A stretch of DNA of 64,000 nt from Fibrobacteria bacterium (GTDB taxonomy: Bacteria > Fibrobacterota > Fibrobacteria > UBA11236). Positions 8,828 through 18,241 of this stretch are shown here, one piece after another. Position numbers and translations under genes: made by a program. The stretch's first letter is position 1, and every line of letters starts with the position of its first letter. The notes beneath the pieces were generated by a model that did no database searches, had not been told where the DNA came from, and was given only the letters and a program-made list of their open reading frames with translations. The stretch spans positions 1-64,000 of the forward strand of contig JANYDA010000048.1 in assembly GCA_025360005.1 (NCBI GenBank). Reading direction: 5' to 3'.

Positions 8828-10045
8828 ATGTCCCAGCCGACAATCCCATCCCTGTTATTCGCGTTCGCGACCGCAGCCTTGCTGCTCCCCATCCAGGCGC
8901 AAACCCACAAGCTGACCTTGCATCCCGGACAGAGGATCGCATCGCTGGAGATGTCCGCCGCGGAATATGCCGACTGGAAGTCCGCTGACGGATTCAGCGA
9001 CGACGTAAAGCGCGAGGACATCGTAAAGGAACTCTACAACACCTTCACCGATGCTTTCGATTTCATCTTCCTGGTTCTCGATGAAACCAATACCCCTTCC
9101 GCCATCGATTATTCCGGCAAGCTGATCCCCGTTTCCAATGCCGCGACGGGGTTGGGTTTAAGCCCGTTCAACGCTGCCGGAGCGTACGGCTCGGGCGGGA
9201 AATTGAAGGCCGTGATGGCATTGACCAAAAGGACCCATATCCAAAATGGACCCGCCTTGCACGAACTCATGCACGCGTGGGGAAATTTCGGAATCCCCAC
9301 CGCTGCTTTCGATCCCACGGGTCCCGGTTGTTGCGGAGGCGCGGTGGATGACTTTGAACCTCATTGGGGATTCACGGGAGGCAATACCAAGGGTCAGTTG
9401 GGGGGCTTCCGGCAAGGGAGTTTGCAAACCGCGGTAGGCGGCAACCCCAACCGGTATAAGGTGGAGTCCTTCGGGCAGATCGCCAACGGCGGCAATACGG
9501 TGCCCTACTCGGAAATGGAACTTTATCTGATGGGAATGATCCCCGTTGCCGAGGTGACCCCGTTCGATGTTTTTCGCGGCGTCAGCGCTTTCGATCCCAA
9601 CACCTATGAGTTTACAGCCGCGACCCGGGTCCGTTATGATGCCGCCCGCATCGAATCCGAATTGGGCAAGCGCTCGCCCGCGAGTACCCTGTCCCAGAGG
9701 TCCTTCCGCCTTCTCATCGTGGTCATCAGCGGGGCCCCCTTGACCGAAGCGGAGGGAAGCGGACTGGACGCGGATGCGGAACGGTTCGGGCGTATAGGGG
9801 ATGAAGGAACGGAGTTCTACAATTTCTGGGAGGCGACGGGAGGGAGGGGAACCCTGGAAACTGGCAACCTGAACGGAACCTTGAAGTCCGCGGCCATTAT
9901 GCCTTACCGGGAACATCGCCTCTCCCGGGAACCGGTCCCCCTCGCGGAACGGGACTTCGACCTATGCGGGCGGCGCATGCGTCCCTGGGCCGCTTCCGCA
10001 AGCGGAACGGATCCCATATCCTTCCGGCTCCCGGCCGCGAATTAG
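8828..10045 (+). CDS. Secreted protein with HExxH metallopeptidase-like motif
   Basis: The protein is 405 aa with a signal peptide (hydrophobic residues about 8-21, cleavage likely after PIQA). The motif HELMH at residues 145-149 sits after an aromatic and Gly-rich segment, and FEPHWG at about 176-181 could supply a third zinc ligand. This is consistent with a zincin-type metallopeptidase, but I cannot name a family. A Cys-Cys pair (about 168-169) is nearby. The C-terminus has no clear sorting domain. Start: ATG with GGAGC 5 nt upstream. Substrate is unknown, and the motif could also be fortuitous. Confidence 0.7.
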   Translation: MSQPTIPSLLFAFATAALLLPIQAQTHKLTLHPGQRIASLEMSAAEYADWKSADGFSDDVKREDIVKELYNTFTDAFDFIFLVLDETNTPSAIDYSGKLIPVSNAATGLGLSPFNAAGAYGSGGKLKAVMALTKRTHIQNGPALHELMHAWGNFGIPTAAFDPTGPGCCGGAVDDFEPHWGFTGGNTKGQLGGFRQGSLQTAVGGNPNRYKVESFGQIANGGNTVPYSEMELYLMGMIPVAEVTPFDVFRGVSAFDPNTYEFTAATRVRYDAARIESELGKRSPASTLSQRSFRLLIVVISGAPLTEAEGSGLDADAERFGRIGDEGTEFYNFWEATGGRGTLETGNLNGTLKSAAIMPYREHRLSREPVPLAERDFDLCGRRMRPWAASASGTDPISFRLPAAN

Positions 10046-10067
10046 GATTCGCCGAGCCGGCGCGCTT

Positions 10068-10601
10068 TCACTTGTCCAACGCCACCCGGATTTGCGACAG
10101 ATGGTGATCGCCATGCCATCCGTACAAGGCGGCCGCCTCGAAAAGCGGGACGCTGCGGTTCTGCTGGGGATGGAAAAAGGTGCGGCGGAATTCCGGTTCG
10201 CCCATGGTTCTGAGCGTCTGCACCCATTTCGAATGGATGGCGCTGATGAGATCCACGGCCGGTCGCATATCCCCCGTGCGGGCGTCGGGAAGTTCCGACC
10301 AGCGATCCTCCAGGTAGGGCTTGATGGTGGGGTTGTCCTCGGTGAGGGCGAATTTGAAACGCGTATAATTGTTCACGTTGGCGTCCACGATATGATTGGC
10401 AACCTGGCGGATGGTCCAGGAGCCGGGTCGGTATTGCCGTTCCCAATCCGAGGGGGAAAGGTTGGACACAACGGCCAGCAGCTTGCGGGGCAGGCAATCA
10501 ATCGAAGCGATGGCGAGTTTGACGGCGGAGGCCGAATAGCCATCCGGTCGGGAAAACCGGCCGATGGGATAGCGCTGGATTTCGGGCACGCTCGGTTCCA
10601 T
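10068..10601 (-). CDS. DinB/YfiT-like metal-dependent hydrolase or transferase
   Basis: The protein is 177 aa and fits the four-helix DinB fold. The expected metal-binding histidines are visible: one in the VANHIVDAN helix (about residue 70) and a pair in GWHGDHHLSQI near the C-terminus. WTIRQVANHIVD and YGWHGDHHL are hallmark segments of the YfiT/BstA-like branch, whose members include bacillithiol transferases. GAGG lies just before the ATG at 10601. Convergent with the secreted HExxH gene. The substrate in this organism is unknown. Confidence 0.85.
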   Translation of the reverse strand: MEPSVPEIQRYPIGRFSRPDGYSASAVKLAIASIDCLPRKLLAVVSNLSPSDWERQYRPGSWTIRQVANHIVDANVNNYTRFKFALTEDNPTIKPYLEDRWSELPDARTGDMRPAVDLISAIHSKWVQTLRTMGEPEFRRTFFHPQQNRSVPLFEAAALYGWHGDHHLSQIRVALDK

Positions 10602-10725
10602 AAGTCCTCACAAAGTATTTTAAAAGCGCGTAAGGAAGATAAGAAAATGGCGACGGGAAATCCCGTCGCATCTGCAGCCGCTTATCCGGCCTGGGTTATA
10701 TACCCATGTTTCCTAAGGGAAGCGT

Positions 10726-10752
10726 GCCGGGTCCTCCCAGGAGGATCCCGGC
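10726..10752 (-). terminator. Stem-loop terminator candidate after the secreted protein gene
   Basis: GCCGGG-TCCTCC (10726-10737) pairs with GGAGGA-CCCGGC (10740-10752), with one bulged T and a 2-nt loop. It lies 9 bp beyond the stop codon of the minus-strand gene ending at 10761. No U tract follows on that strand, so it may be an RNA-stability element or a factor-assisted terminator. Confidence 0.5.
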
Positions 10753-10760
10753 GTCGGGAG

Positions 10761-11804
10761 CTACCGCGAGATTCGGTCCACGATAACCCGGATGAAGGTC
10801 CCGGCTTTGCGGGTCTCGCTGCCGGCGAGTCCCAAGGATACTGTTCCCGCGTTGGGAGCGAAGCCCGTACGCGCCAAAACGCGGCCATGCGCGTCCACCG
10901 CTTGCACCGATCCGCTCTTGTGGCGATAAGCTTCCGGCAGGCTTACCAGGATGAGGTTGCCGGATTTCCGGATGCGGATGCCTCCCTGCCCGCGCGCCGG
11001 GTCCAGGGGGCGGACGCGATCCGTGATGGTGGGGTCCACGTATTTCCAGTTCTGGATGCTGACGTCATCGATCAGCAAACCGTTCACAAGATGGGCTGCA
11101 TTCCCCCCTGCGCTTACGTTGAAGCCCAGACCCTTGGCATGCGTAAGTTCAAAAGGCTTGTGGGCGGAGTAAGAGGGCTGCTTGAAATCGACCGAGGGCT
11201 TGAGGGTGATGGAATAAAGTTTCCAGGTGGTATCGATAGTGAAAGCTTGGCCGTAATCGGATGCGTTGGTGGTGGTATCCACGGTGGCGAAGGATGTGTT
11301 CAACGCCAGGGGCGCGGTGTCGGCCTTGGCCCAGAACGAAATGCTGGTCGCCCCCGTCAGGTCAAGGGTATCCGCATTGGTCGTGAAGGTTACGCCGAAG
11401 CCGACATAAGGAGGGTAGGTGCAAATTCCGCCGCAGGAAAGCGAGCGGTTCCCCAGGGCATAGCCAAATCGCAGGCAATGGGTGCCGGAATCCCCGGTGT
11501 GTCCCCGCGGAAAGGTCCGGGCATCGGGATATCCCAAAGTATCCCTGAAGTAAGCGCCGGTTGAATCGAACGATGTCAGGGTGGAATTCCCATGGATGCT
11601 GTCGACCGCCGTCGACGAGTTTTGATCCGTGTAGTTGAACCAATACCCGTAAAGGGGTGTGTTTAAAGGTTCAGGAGATTCAAAATCCGTCACCATGTAA
11701 CTTGTCGTGTCCGCCGGGGGAACCGCTTGTGCGTGCCCGTTTCCAACCGCCAGGGAGAAACCGACCAGCCCCCCCAAAATAATGCCGGAAAGCTTGCTGC
11801 CCAT
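10761..11804 (-). CDS. Secreted jelly-roll-like protein with C-terminal sorting-like domain
   Basis: The protein is 347 aa. A signal peptide is clear (LSGIILGGLVGFSLAVG, cleavage near GHAQA). The middle has a beta-rich module of the carbohydrate-binding type: MVTDFESPEP at its start, SISFWAKAD in the centre, and a closing strand with LLIDDVSIQNW. The last 75 residues (GGIRIRKSGNLILVSLP ... VDAHGRVLARTGF ... GTFIRVIVD) have the strand pattern and GR-V motif of type IX-like C-terminal sorting domains. AAGG lies 7 nt before the ATG. It is probably exported to the surface or medium; the ligand is unknown. Confidence 0.75.
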   Translation of the reverse strand: MGSKLSGIILGGLVGFSLAVGNGHAQAVPPADTTSYMVTDFESPEPLNTPLYGYWFNYTDQNSSTAVDSIHGNSTLTSFDSTGAYFRDTLGYPDARTFPRGHTGDSGTHCLRFGYALGNRSLSCGGICTYPPYVGFGVTFTTNADTLDLTGATSISFWAKADTAPLALNTSFATVDTTTNASDYGQAFTIDTTWKLYSITLKPSVDFKQPSYSAHKPFELTHAKGLGFNVSAGGNAAHLVNGLLIDDVSIQNWKYVDPTITDRVRPLDPARGQGGIRIRKSGNLILVSLPEAYRHKSGSVQAVDAHGRVLARTGFAPNAGTVSLGLAGSETRKAGTFIRVIVDRISR

Positions 11805-11973
11805 ACCATGTCCTTGTGAATGTGAAGAGTGTGAATCCGACCGGAATGATGATCCGAAGTCGTTTTACATTGGTAGAAAAAAGACATGGCGAGGTTTTAC
11901 CCGTCGCCACACCTTGATGCCTGGATGGATAAAATAATACCCCGATAGAAATTGCGTCTGAATCGGCTTGAAT

Positions 11974-12460
11974 TCAGGTTCCCAGATTCACAGATGCTAT
12001 CCGGATAGCGAAAGTATTCGCGGCTTTCAGTTCCAATCGTTCCGTACCGGGACCGATGCCGGGATCCGCTTCGTCCGAGGCGTACTGCCGCCAGCGATCC
12101 CGGGTTATAAGCTGCCAAGCCCCGGACGGGCCCATCGGGCGCCGTTTCCGTTCCCGGGCCGGCGCCGGCCCAGGATGCATCGCATCTTTCCCATGTAAGC
12201 CGGTAATGATATCCGCCGTCCGCATCCGGGGAAACCCACGCGTTACCCCGGGATGCGGACCCCTTAAGTTCACGGATCCCAGCCGCGATGGCCGGGTTTG
12301 GGATTTCCGCGCTTGCCGCCTCTTGTCCCGGTTTGCCCTTGAGCGGACCAGGTAACTCCCGCGCTTCCATCCAAACGGTCGATCCGGGCGCGTACAATTT
12401 GTAATTCCGGTTTTTTAGTCTTGCCCGGCCTGGAGCCCCTTCCGTGGCGCCGCGGAACGA
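11974..12460 (-). pseudogene. Possible frameshifted gene remnant in the 11.8-12.6 kb gap
   Basis: The gap 11805-12567 contains no clean gene. On the minus strand one frame reads protein-like from about 12460 to 12130 (YKLYAPGSTVWMEARELPG, GYHYRLTWERCDASW). A second frame continues the protein-like sequence from about 12130 to a stop at 11974 (WQLITRDRWRQYASDE, ERLELKAANTFAIRIASVNL). One frameshift near 12130 would join them. No good start or ribosome-binding site is visible. I do not recognise the family. The rest of the gap must hold the promoters of the diverging flanking genes. Confidence 0.3.
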
Positions 12461-12567
12461 GGCGCATCCTGCTTTGCTATCATCCGCAATTAATAATATG
12501 ATCGGAGACGCTGATTCGGCGCTACCCCTTGGGTGCCAGGAGCCGGTAAGAGCGGAAGGCGGTAGGC

Positions 12568-14121
12568 ATGGAAAAGTCATTGCGCATCCTCCATCTGGAG
12601 GACGATGTGGCCGATGCGAAGCTGGTGCGCGCCACCCTTTGGAAAGAGGGTATCGCTTGCGATATCGCTTGGCAACAATCCGGCAAGGCGTTCCGGGAAG
12701 CCTTGAGCGGGCAAAGCTACGATCTCATCTTCTCGGATTATTCCCTCCCGGATTTCGACGGGCCCGCGGCGCTCAAGCTGGCCAAGGAAAAATGCCCCGA
12801 CACGCCTTTTATCTTCGTGTCCGGAACCATGGGCGAAGATACCGCCATCGAAAGCCTGCGCAGCGGGGCCACGGATTACGTGCTCAAGCAGAACCTGAAA
12901 AGGCTTTCCCCTTCCGTGCGGCGCGCCCTCCGTGAAGCCTCGGAGCGCGGCGAGCGCAGGCTCCTGGAGGAGAAATTCATCCGGGCCCAGAAGATGGAAG
13001 TGGTGGGGCAATTGGCCGGCGGCCTGGCGCATGATTTCAACAACCTGCTGACCGTGATCCTGGGCCATGTGCAACTGCTGTTGGAAAGCACCCCTTCCCC
13101 GGAACATCGGGGTTCCCTGAAGAACATTCATCATGCCGCGGAAGCGGCCGGGAATCTCACGCGGCAATTGCTCACTTTCAGCCGTCAGCAACCGTTCAAA
13201 CCGGCGGCGTTGGATCTGAACCAGGTGATTCTGGACATGGCGGGCATGCTGGGCCGCGTGATCGGCGCCAACATCAACCTGCGGACTTTTTGCGCCCCCG
13301 ATCTTCCCGGCGTGAACGCGGACCTGGGAATGCTGGAACAGGTGGTGATGAATCTGGCTGTCAACGCGCGCGACGCCATGCCCGGCGGCGGCATCCTGGC
13401 CATCCGATCCGGATACGAAAGCGTGCAATCGGATCGGGCCCATTTCCAGGTGGGCGCGCGCGCGGGCAATTTCGTTACCTTGGCCGTCTCGGATACGGGG
13501 ACCGGCATTCCCCCGGAAATCCTGCCGCGCATATTCGAACCCTTCTTCAGCACCAAGGGCGAGAGCCGGGGAACCGGCTTGGGATTGACTGGCGCCTACG
13601 GGATTGTGCAGCGCCATATGGGTTGGATCGAGGTAGTCAGCGAATACGGTCACGGCGCCGAGTTCAAGATTTTCCTTCCCGAAAGCCAGGAGCGGATTTC
13701 CCCGCCCAAGCCGCAAAGCGGCGAAGCGGAGTCCCCGCGCGGGCGCGAGACCATCCTGGTGGTGGAGGACGAACCGCTGCTCAGGAAATTGATGCAAATC
13801 ATCCTGGAGGACAGCGGATACAGCGTACTCGCATCCGATTCAGGCAGGCAAGGGCTGGAGCTTTGGGAACATTGCCGAGGAAAAATCGACTTGGTCTTGA
13901 CCGATATGATCCTGGCCGACGGAATGACCGGGAAGGAGTTGGCGGGTCAGTTGAAAATCAAAAAACCGGACCTGAAGGTCATCTATACCAGCGGCTACGG
14001 CATTGAACAGATAAACGTGGCCGCGGCTATGGAAGGCGACACCTACTTTCTGCAAAAGCCCTTTCAGCGCCGGGAACTCACCACAATGATCCGGGATTGC
14101 CTGGATTGGAAACCCGCGTAA
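12568..14121 (+). CDS. Hybrid histidine kinase, receiver-HisKA-HATPase-receiver
   Basis: The protein is 517 aa and has no membrane segment, so it acts in the cytoplasm. It begins with a receiver domain (acceptor about Asp57 in IFSDYSLPD). Next come a histidine-kinase dimerisation box with His155 in LAHDFNNLL and an ATPase domain with the N box (NLAVNARDAM), G1 (DTGTGIPP) and G2 (GTGLGL). A second receiver (ILVVEDEPLL; acceptor in VLTDMILADG) ends the protein. It probably receives a phosphoryl group at the first receiver and outputs through the second. GGAAGGCGG precedes the ATG. It lies 110 bp upstream of another hybrid kinase; no DNA-binding response regulator is adjacent. Confidence 0.93.
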   Translation: MEKSLRILHLEDDVADAKLVRATLWKEGIACDIAWQQSGKAFREALSGQSYDLIFSDYSLPDFDGPAALKLAKEKCPDTPFIFVSGTMGEDTAIESLRSGATDYVLKQNLKRLSPSVRRALREASERGERRLLEEKFIRAQKMEVVGQLAGGLAHDFNNLLTVILGHVQLLLESTPSPEHRGSLKNIHHAAEAAGNLTRQLLTFSRQQPFKPAALDLNQVILDMAGMLGRVIGANINLRTFCAPDLPGVNADLGMLEQVVMNLAVNARDAMPGGGILAIRSGYESVQSDRAHFQVGARAGNFVTLAVSDTGTGIPPEILPRIFEPFFSTKGESRGTGLGLTGAYGIVQRHMGWIEVVSEYGHGAEFKIFLPESQERISPPKPQSGEAESPRGRETILVVEDEPLLRKLMQIILEDSGYSVLASDSGRQGLELWEHCRGKIDLVLTDMILADGMTGKELAGQLKIKKPDLKVIYTSGYGIEQINVAAAMEGDTYFLQKPFQRRELTTMIRDCLDWKPA

Positions 14122-14231
14122 CCTTGATCACGTACATTTTGTAAGCATTCGTGACGCCGGGTACGGTTTGAAAACTCCCGATTTGTTTCTCAATTTCCTT
14201 TCGGCAACCTCCTGTGCAACGAGCGGTGGGG

Positions 14232-16694
14232 ATGGATAAGCGAGAGCCTTCCGATTTCAAAATCCTGTTTGAAAACCTTCCCGGGCTTTACCTTATCCTG
14301 CGCCCGGATTTGACGATTGCGGCCGCGACCCAAGCTTATGCCCAGGCTACCATGATCAGCGTAGAGAAAATCCTGGGACGCCACCTTTTTGAAGTATTTC
14401 CGGACAACCCCGAGGATCCGCATGCCACCGGGACCAGCAATTTAAGGGATTCGCTGCAGCGCGTGCTCACGGAAAAAACCGCCGACACCATGGCCATCCA
14501 GAAATACGATATCCGCCGTCCGGATTCCGAGGGCGGGGGCTTCCAGGAACGGCATTGGAGCCCCGTCAATTCGCCCATCCTGGGGCCGGATGGCAGCGTG
14601 GCCTATATCGTGCACCGCGTCGAGGACGTGACGGAGTTCATGCGGGTCAAAGAGCGCGGCAGCGAACAGGCAAGCCGGGCGGAGCGGATGGAAGTGGAAG
14701 TGATCAGCCGCGCCCGGGAGCTGCAAGACGCCAATAAAAAGCTCCAGCGCCTGGACGCGATGCGGACGCGTTTCTTCGCCAACGTCAGCCATGAGTTGCG
14801 CACGCCGCTCACCTTGATACTGGCGCCGGTCCGGAGGATCCTGGCGGAAGGGAAAACCGATTCCGGTATCGCGTCGGATTTGCAAGGCGTGGTCAATAAC
14901 GCCCGCTTGCTGCTCAAGCATGTGGATGATCTCTTGGAAGTGGCCAAACTGGAAGCGGGCAGGATGGAGCTCCGCTATTCCGAATTCGATTTATCGGGCC
15001 TCATACGCATGATTGCATCCAACTTCGCCTCTTTCGCGCAGGACAAGGGGTACCGCTTCTCCGTTTCCGCGCCCGAAATTCTGTCCATCCAGGCGGATCC
15101 GGAAAAGGTCCAGAGGATCTTGATCAACCTGCTTTCCAACGCCTTCAAGTTCACTCCGGTAGGCGGATGGGTACACTGCGAACTGGCTGTGGGAGGCGAA
15201 GGGACGGCTAGTCCGGATGACGCCGCCGGAGTAGCCGCCGCCGTCATCATGGTCAAGGATTCGGGCCCGGGAATCCCGGCCCGCTTGCGCGAAACCATCT
15301 TCGATCGTTTTTACCGCGTAGAGCAGGGACCCACGCGCCGGAGCGGAGGCACCGGCCTGGGGCTTTCCATCGTCAAGGAGCTGATCGGCCTGCACCGGGG
15401 ATCCGTATCGGTGGAGGGCGGCCCCGGCGAGGGGGCCACCTTCAGGATCACTCTGCCCTTGCGCGCTCCCCGGGGCGCGGAGGTTCAAGGCGAAGGAGGG
15501 GACGCCATCCAGACCGTGGACACCGGCCCGCTTTACCAGCTCGTGGCTCAGGACCCGGATCCGACCGCATTCCAGCCCCCGGCCGAGGAGGCGGCGGACC
15601 CGGCTCGCCCGCGCCTGTTGATCGTGGAGGACAATCCGGAAATGCGCGAGCTTCTGATCCGCACCCTGGTCGGGAAATTCCGCGTTGTCACCGCACGCAA
15701 CGGAAGCGAGGGATTCCTGGCCGCGGAACGCTCTAACCCGGATTTGATCCTCAGCGATCTGATGATGCCGGAAACCAGCGGCGCGGATCTGCTGCGGATG
15801 ATCCGGGCGCAGGCCCGGTTCGACGATACGCCTTTCATCCTGTTGACCGCCAAGGCCGACGAAGAATCCCGCGTTTCCCTGCTGGAGGCGGGCGCGCAGG
15901 ATTATATCGAAAAGCCTTTCGTGGCGGAGGAAGTGCGGGCCCGCGTCGGGAACCTGGTGGCCATGAAAAAGGCCCGCGAGGCTTTACGCAAGGCCAAGGA
16001 TGCGGCGGAAGCCGCCAACCAGGAGCTGGATGCCTTCGCACATTCCGTCTCCCATGATTTGCGCACGCCGCTGCGGCATGTCCAGGGCTTCTCGGAATTG
16101 CTCCGGCAACGCATCGCATCCGGTCCGGACGAAACCGCGCGCGGCCTTCTCGATGAGGTGCTCCAGGCCTGCCTAAAGATGTCCGCCCTCATCGATGACG
16201 TCCTTTCCTTTTCGCGCATGTCTCGCTCGGAGTTGCGGCAGGACCAAGTGGACATGCGGAGACTGGCGGAAGAATCCATCCGGGATTTGGCGCCGGAAAC
16301 GGCCGGCCGCCCAATCCAATGGACGGTGGCGGAACTCCCGGACGCGACCGGGGATAGGGCCATGCTCAAACAGGTATTCCTCAACCTGCTGTCGAATGCG
16401 CTCAAGTTCACGCGGCCGCGCGATCCCGCCCTCATCGAAGTGGGCTTCCGCAAGGACGACGGGGGCATCGTCTATTGGGTGAAGGACAACGGCGCCGGCT
16501 TCGATATGGAATATGCGGACAAGCTCTTCGGGGTTTTCCAGCGGCTGCATAGCGGCTCGGAATTTGAAGGCACCGGAATCGGGCTTGCCAATGTGCGCCG
16601 CATCCTCAACCGCCACGGCGGCAAAACCTGGGGGGAAGGCGCGCCGGGTAAAGGCGCCGCCTTTTATTTCCGCTTGCCCATGGCGGAAGCATGA
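14232..16694 (+). CDS. Multidomain sensor: PAS, histidine kinase, receiver, second histidine kinase
   Basis: The protein is 820 aa and soluble. The order is a PAS-type sensor (about 5-125), coiled linker, first kinase core (His about 187 in NVSHELRTPLT; G1 DSGPGIP, G2 GTGLGLS) and a receiver (about 460-580, RLLIVEDNPEM, acceptor about Asp509 in LILSDLMMPE). A second kinase core with a phytochrome-like H box (His about 608 in SVSHDLRTPLRH) and its own ATPase domain (NNGAGFD-type G1, GTGIGLA) follows. Two complete kinases in one chain are uncommon. ATG 14232 is preferred to GTG 14214 because GAGCGG lies just upstream. Probably works with the preceding hybrid kinase. Confidence 0.92.
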   Translation: MDKREPSDFKILFENLPGLYLILRPDLTIAAATQAYAQATMISVEKILGRHLFEVFPDNPEDPHATGTSNLRDSLQRVLTEKTADTMAIQKYDIRRPDSEGGGFQERHWSPVNSPILGPDGSVAYIVHRVEDVTEFMRVKERGSEQASRAERMEVEVISRARELQDANKKLQRLDAMRTRFFANVSHELRTPLTLILAPVRRILAEGKTDSGIASDLQGVVNNARLLLKHVDDLLEVAKLEAGRMELRYSEFDLSGLIRMIASNFASFAQDKGYRFSVSAPEILSIQADPEKVQRILINLLSNAFKFTPVGGWVHCELAVGGEGTASPDDAAGVAAAVIMVKDSGPGIPARLRETIFDRFYRVEQGPTRRSGGTGLGLSIVKELIGLHRGSVSVEGGPGEGATFRITLPLRAPRGAEVQGEGGDAIQTVDTGPLYQLVAQDPDPTAFQPPAEEAADPARPRLLIVEDNPEMRELLIRTLVGKFRVVTARNGSEGFLAAERSNPDLILSDLMMPETSGADLLRMIRAQARFDDTPFILLTAKADEESRVSLLEAGAQDYIEKPFVAEEVRARVGNLVAMKKAREALRKAKDAAEAANQELDAFAHSVSHDLRTPLRHVQGFSELLRQRIASGPDETARGLLDEVLQACLKMSALIDDVLSFSRMSRSELRQDQVDMRRLAEESIRDLAPETAGRPIQWTVAELPDATGDRAMLKQVFLNLLSNALKFTRPRDPALIEVGFRKDDGGIVYWVKDNGAGFDMEYADKLFGVFQRLHSGSEFEGTGIGLANVRRILNRHGGKTWGEGAPGKGAAFYFRLPMAEA

Positions 16695-16734
16695 ACGGCT
16701 TTCCCATCCCGCCTAATCGCAAGGGCGCAAGGCT

Positions 16735-18117
16735 CTATCCCAGTAACCTGATCTTGAACTTCCGGCCTTTGATCTTGTTCTCGCTCAAGCGGGCGAAAGC
16801 CCTCTGCGCCGATTTGCTTTCCACCGAAACGTAGGCCTCGTAGTCGATCACGTCGATTTTCCCGACCGACCCGGCAGCGAGCCCCTTTTCTCCCGTCAAG
16901 GCTCCCAGGATGTCCCCGGCCCGCAGCTTGTCTTTGCGGCCCGCAGCAATCCCCAGCGTCACCTGGTCCGCCACCAAGGCTTTCAGGGAACCCTTATCGG
17001 CCCATTCCATCGTCTCGCTGGGCACTTCGATCTTAAGGAATTCGCGCGCGGCCAGGATCTTGTGCTCTTCATGCGCCGAAGCCAGCGTAATGGCATAACC
17101 CGAATTCCCCGCCCGTCCCGTGCGGCCGATGCGATGCACGTAGGTTTCCATATCACGCGGCACCTCGAAGTTGATGACCGCGCTGAGATCTTCGATATCC
17201 AATCCCCGCGCCGCCACGTCGGTGGCCACCAGCACCCGGCAACTGCGATGCCGGAAGCGCATCAGGACCTGCTCCCGATCCCGCTGCTCCATGTCCCCAT
17301 GCAGGGCGGCAACGCTGAATCCCAGGTCGAGCAAGTGCTGGAACACTTCCTTGGCCGCCACCTTGGTATTGCAGAATACGATGGCGCTGCGGGGCCGCAG
17401 GCGCGAGAGCAGGGAAGCCAGGCCGTCCAATCTGCCTTCCTTTTCGCAGAGGATGAATTTCTGATCGATACGGGAATCCGCGGGATCGGATTCGATGCGG
17501 ACGTGGACGGGGCCGCGTTGAAAACGTTCGCTCAGCAATTTGATGTCTTCCGGAAAAGTGGCCGAAAAGAGCAGAGTCTGGCGCTCCGCCGGTATTCCGG
17601 CGATGATTTCCGTGATGTCCCCCAGGAAGCCCATGTCCAGCATCCGGTCCGCCTCGTCCAAAACCAAAGTCCGGACCGACTCCAGGGAAATGGTTTCCCT
17701 TCTGAGATGGTCCTGGATGCGGCCCGGGGTCCCCACCAGCACATGGGAGCCGTTGCGGAGCGCGGTCTTTTGCAGCCCCATATCCTGGCCGCCGTAAAGC
17801 GGCACCACCTTGACGTTCCCAAGGTAACGCGCCAGCTTCCGTAACTCTTGAGATACCTGAATGCACAATTCCCGCGTGGGACAGAGCGCCAGGGCCTGGG
17901 TTCCCGCCGCCCTGGGGTCCAGCCTTTGCAACAGGGGGATAACGAAGGCCGCGGTCTTGCCGCTGCCCGTTTCCGCCTGGGCGATGATGTCCTTGCCCTT
18001 TAGCGCCGTCGGCAGGGCCGCCGCCTGGATGGGCGTCATGGCCAGGTAGCCCAGCTTTTCCAGATTGGCGAGCTGGGCGGGGGGCAGATTGAGGCGGGAG
18101 AACGGGGGGGATTGCAT
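16735..18117 (-). CDS. dbpA: ATP-dependent RNA helicase DbpA
   Basis: DbpA is a DEAD-box helicase that remodels 23S rRNA around hairpin 92 during 50S assembly. The protein is 460 aa (E. coli 457). Motifs are the Q motif (TPIQAAALP), I (AETGSGKT), Ia (PTRELCIQ), II (DEAD), III (SAT), V (ATDVAARGLD) and VI (HRIGRTGRAG). The C-terminal RNA-binding domain typical of DbpA follows (DKLRAGDILGALTGEKGLA ... GKIDVIDYEAYVSV). I use the ATG at 18117, which gives the standard N-terminus PPFSRLNLPPA; the frame stays open upstream but is not protein-like. Confidence 0.95.
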   Translation of the reverse strand: MQSPPFSRLNLPPAQLANLEKLGYLAMTPIQAAALPTALKGKDIIAQAETGSGKTAAFVIPLLQRLDPRAAGTQALALCPTRELCIQVSQELRKLARYLGNVKVVPLYGGQDMGLQKTALRNGSHVLVGTPGRIQDHLRRETISLESVRTLVLDEADRMLDMGFLGDITEIIAGIPAERQTLLFSATFPEDIKLLSERFQRGPVHVRIESDPADSRIDQKFILCEKEGRLDGLASLLSRLRPRSAIVFCNTKVAAKEVFQHLLDLGFSVAALHGDMEQRDREQVLMRFRHRSCRVLVATDVAARGLDIEDLSAVINFEVPRDMETYVHRIGRTGRAGNSGYAITLASAHEEHKILAAREFLKIEVPSETMEWADKGSLKALVADQVTLGIAAGRKDKLRAGDILGALTGEKGLAAGSVGKIDVIDYEAYVSVESKSAQRAFARLSENKIKGRKFKIRLLG

Positions 18118-18158
18118 GGGGGCAAATCTACTAAGACGGGGTACCCTCGTATTCAGCC

Positions 18159-18186
18159 TTGAGGGATGGAAAAATTTATGTACCAT
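18159..18186 (+). promoter_or_regulatory. Possible promoter for the three-gene cluster
   Basis: TTGAGG (18159-18164) and TACCAT (18181-18186) are separated by 16 bp within an AT-rich patch between the divergent dbpA start and the PLP-enzyme start. The match to a sigma-70 consensus is moderate. Confidence 0.3.
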
Positions 18187-18241
18187 ATTGATTGATCGCG
18201 CGCATGTTCGACACCCTCGGAAAATCCACAAAAGGTCGAAA

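Noticed and set aside
18157-18172. TGAGGGAT shared with the tRNA-Arg 3' end (22165-22172) as a possible attachment repeat
   Set aside because: Only 8 bp match exactly and flanking bases differ; too short to claim an att site without an integrase.
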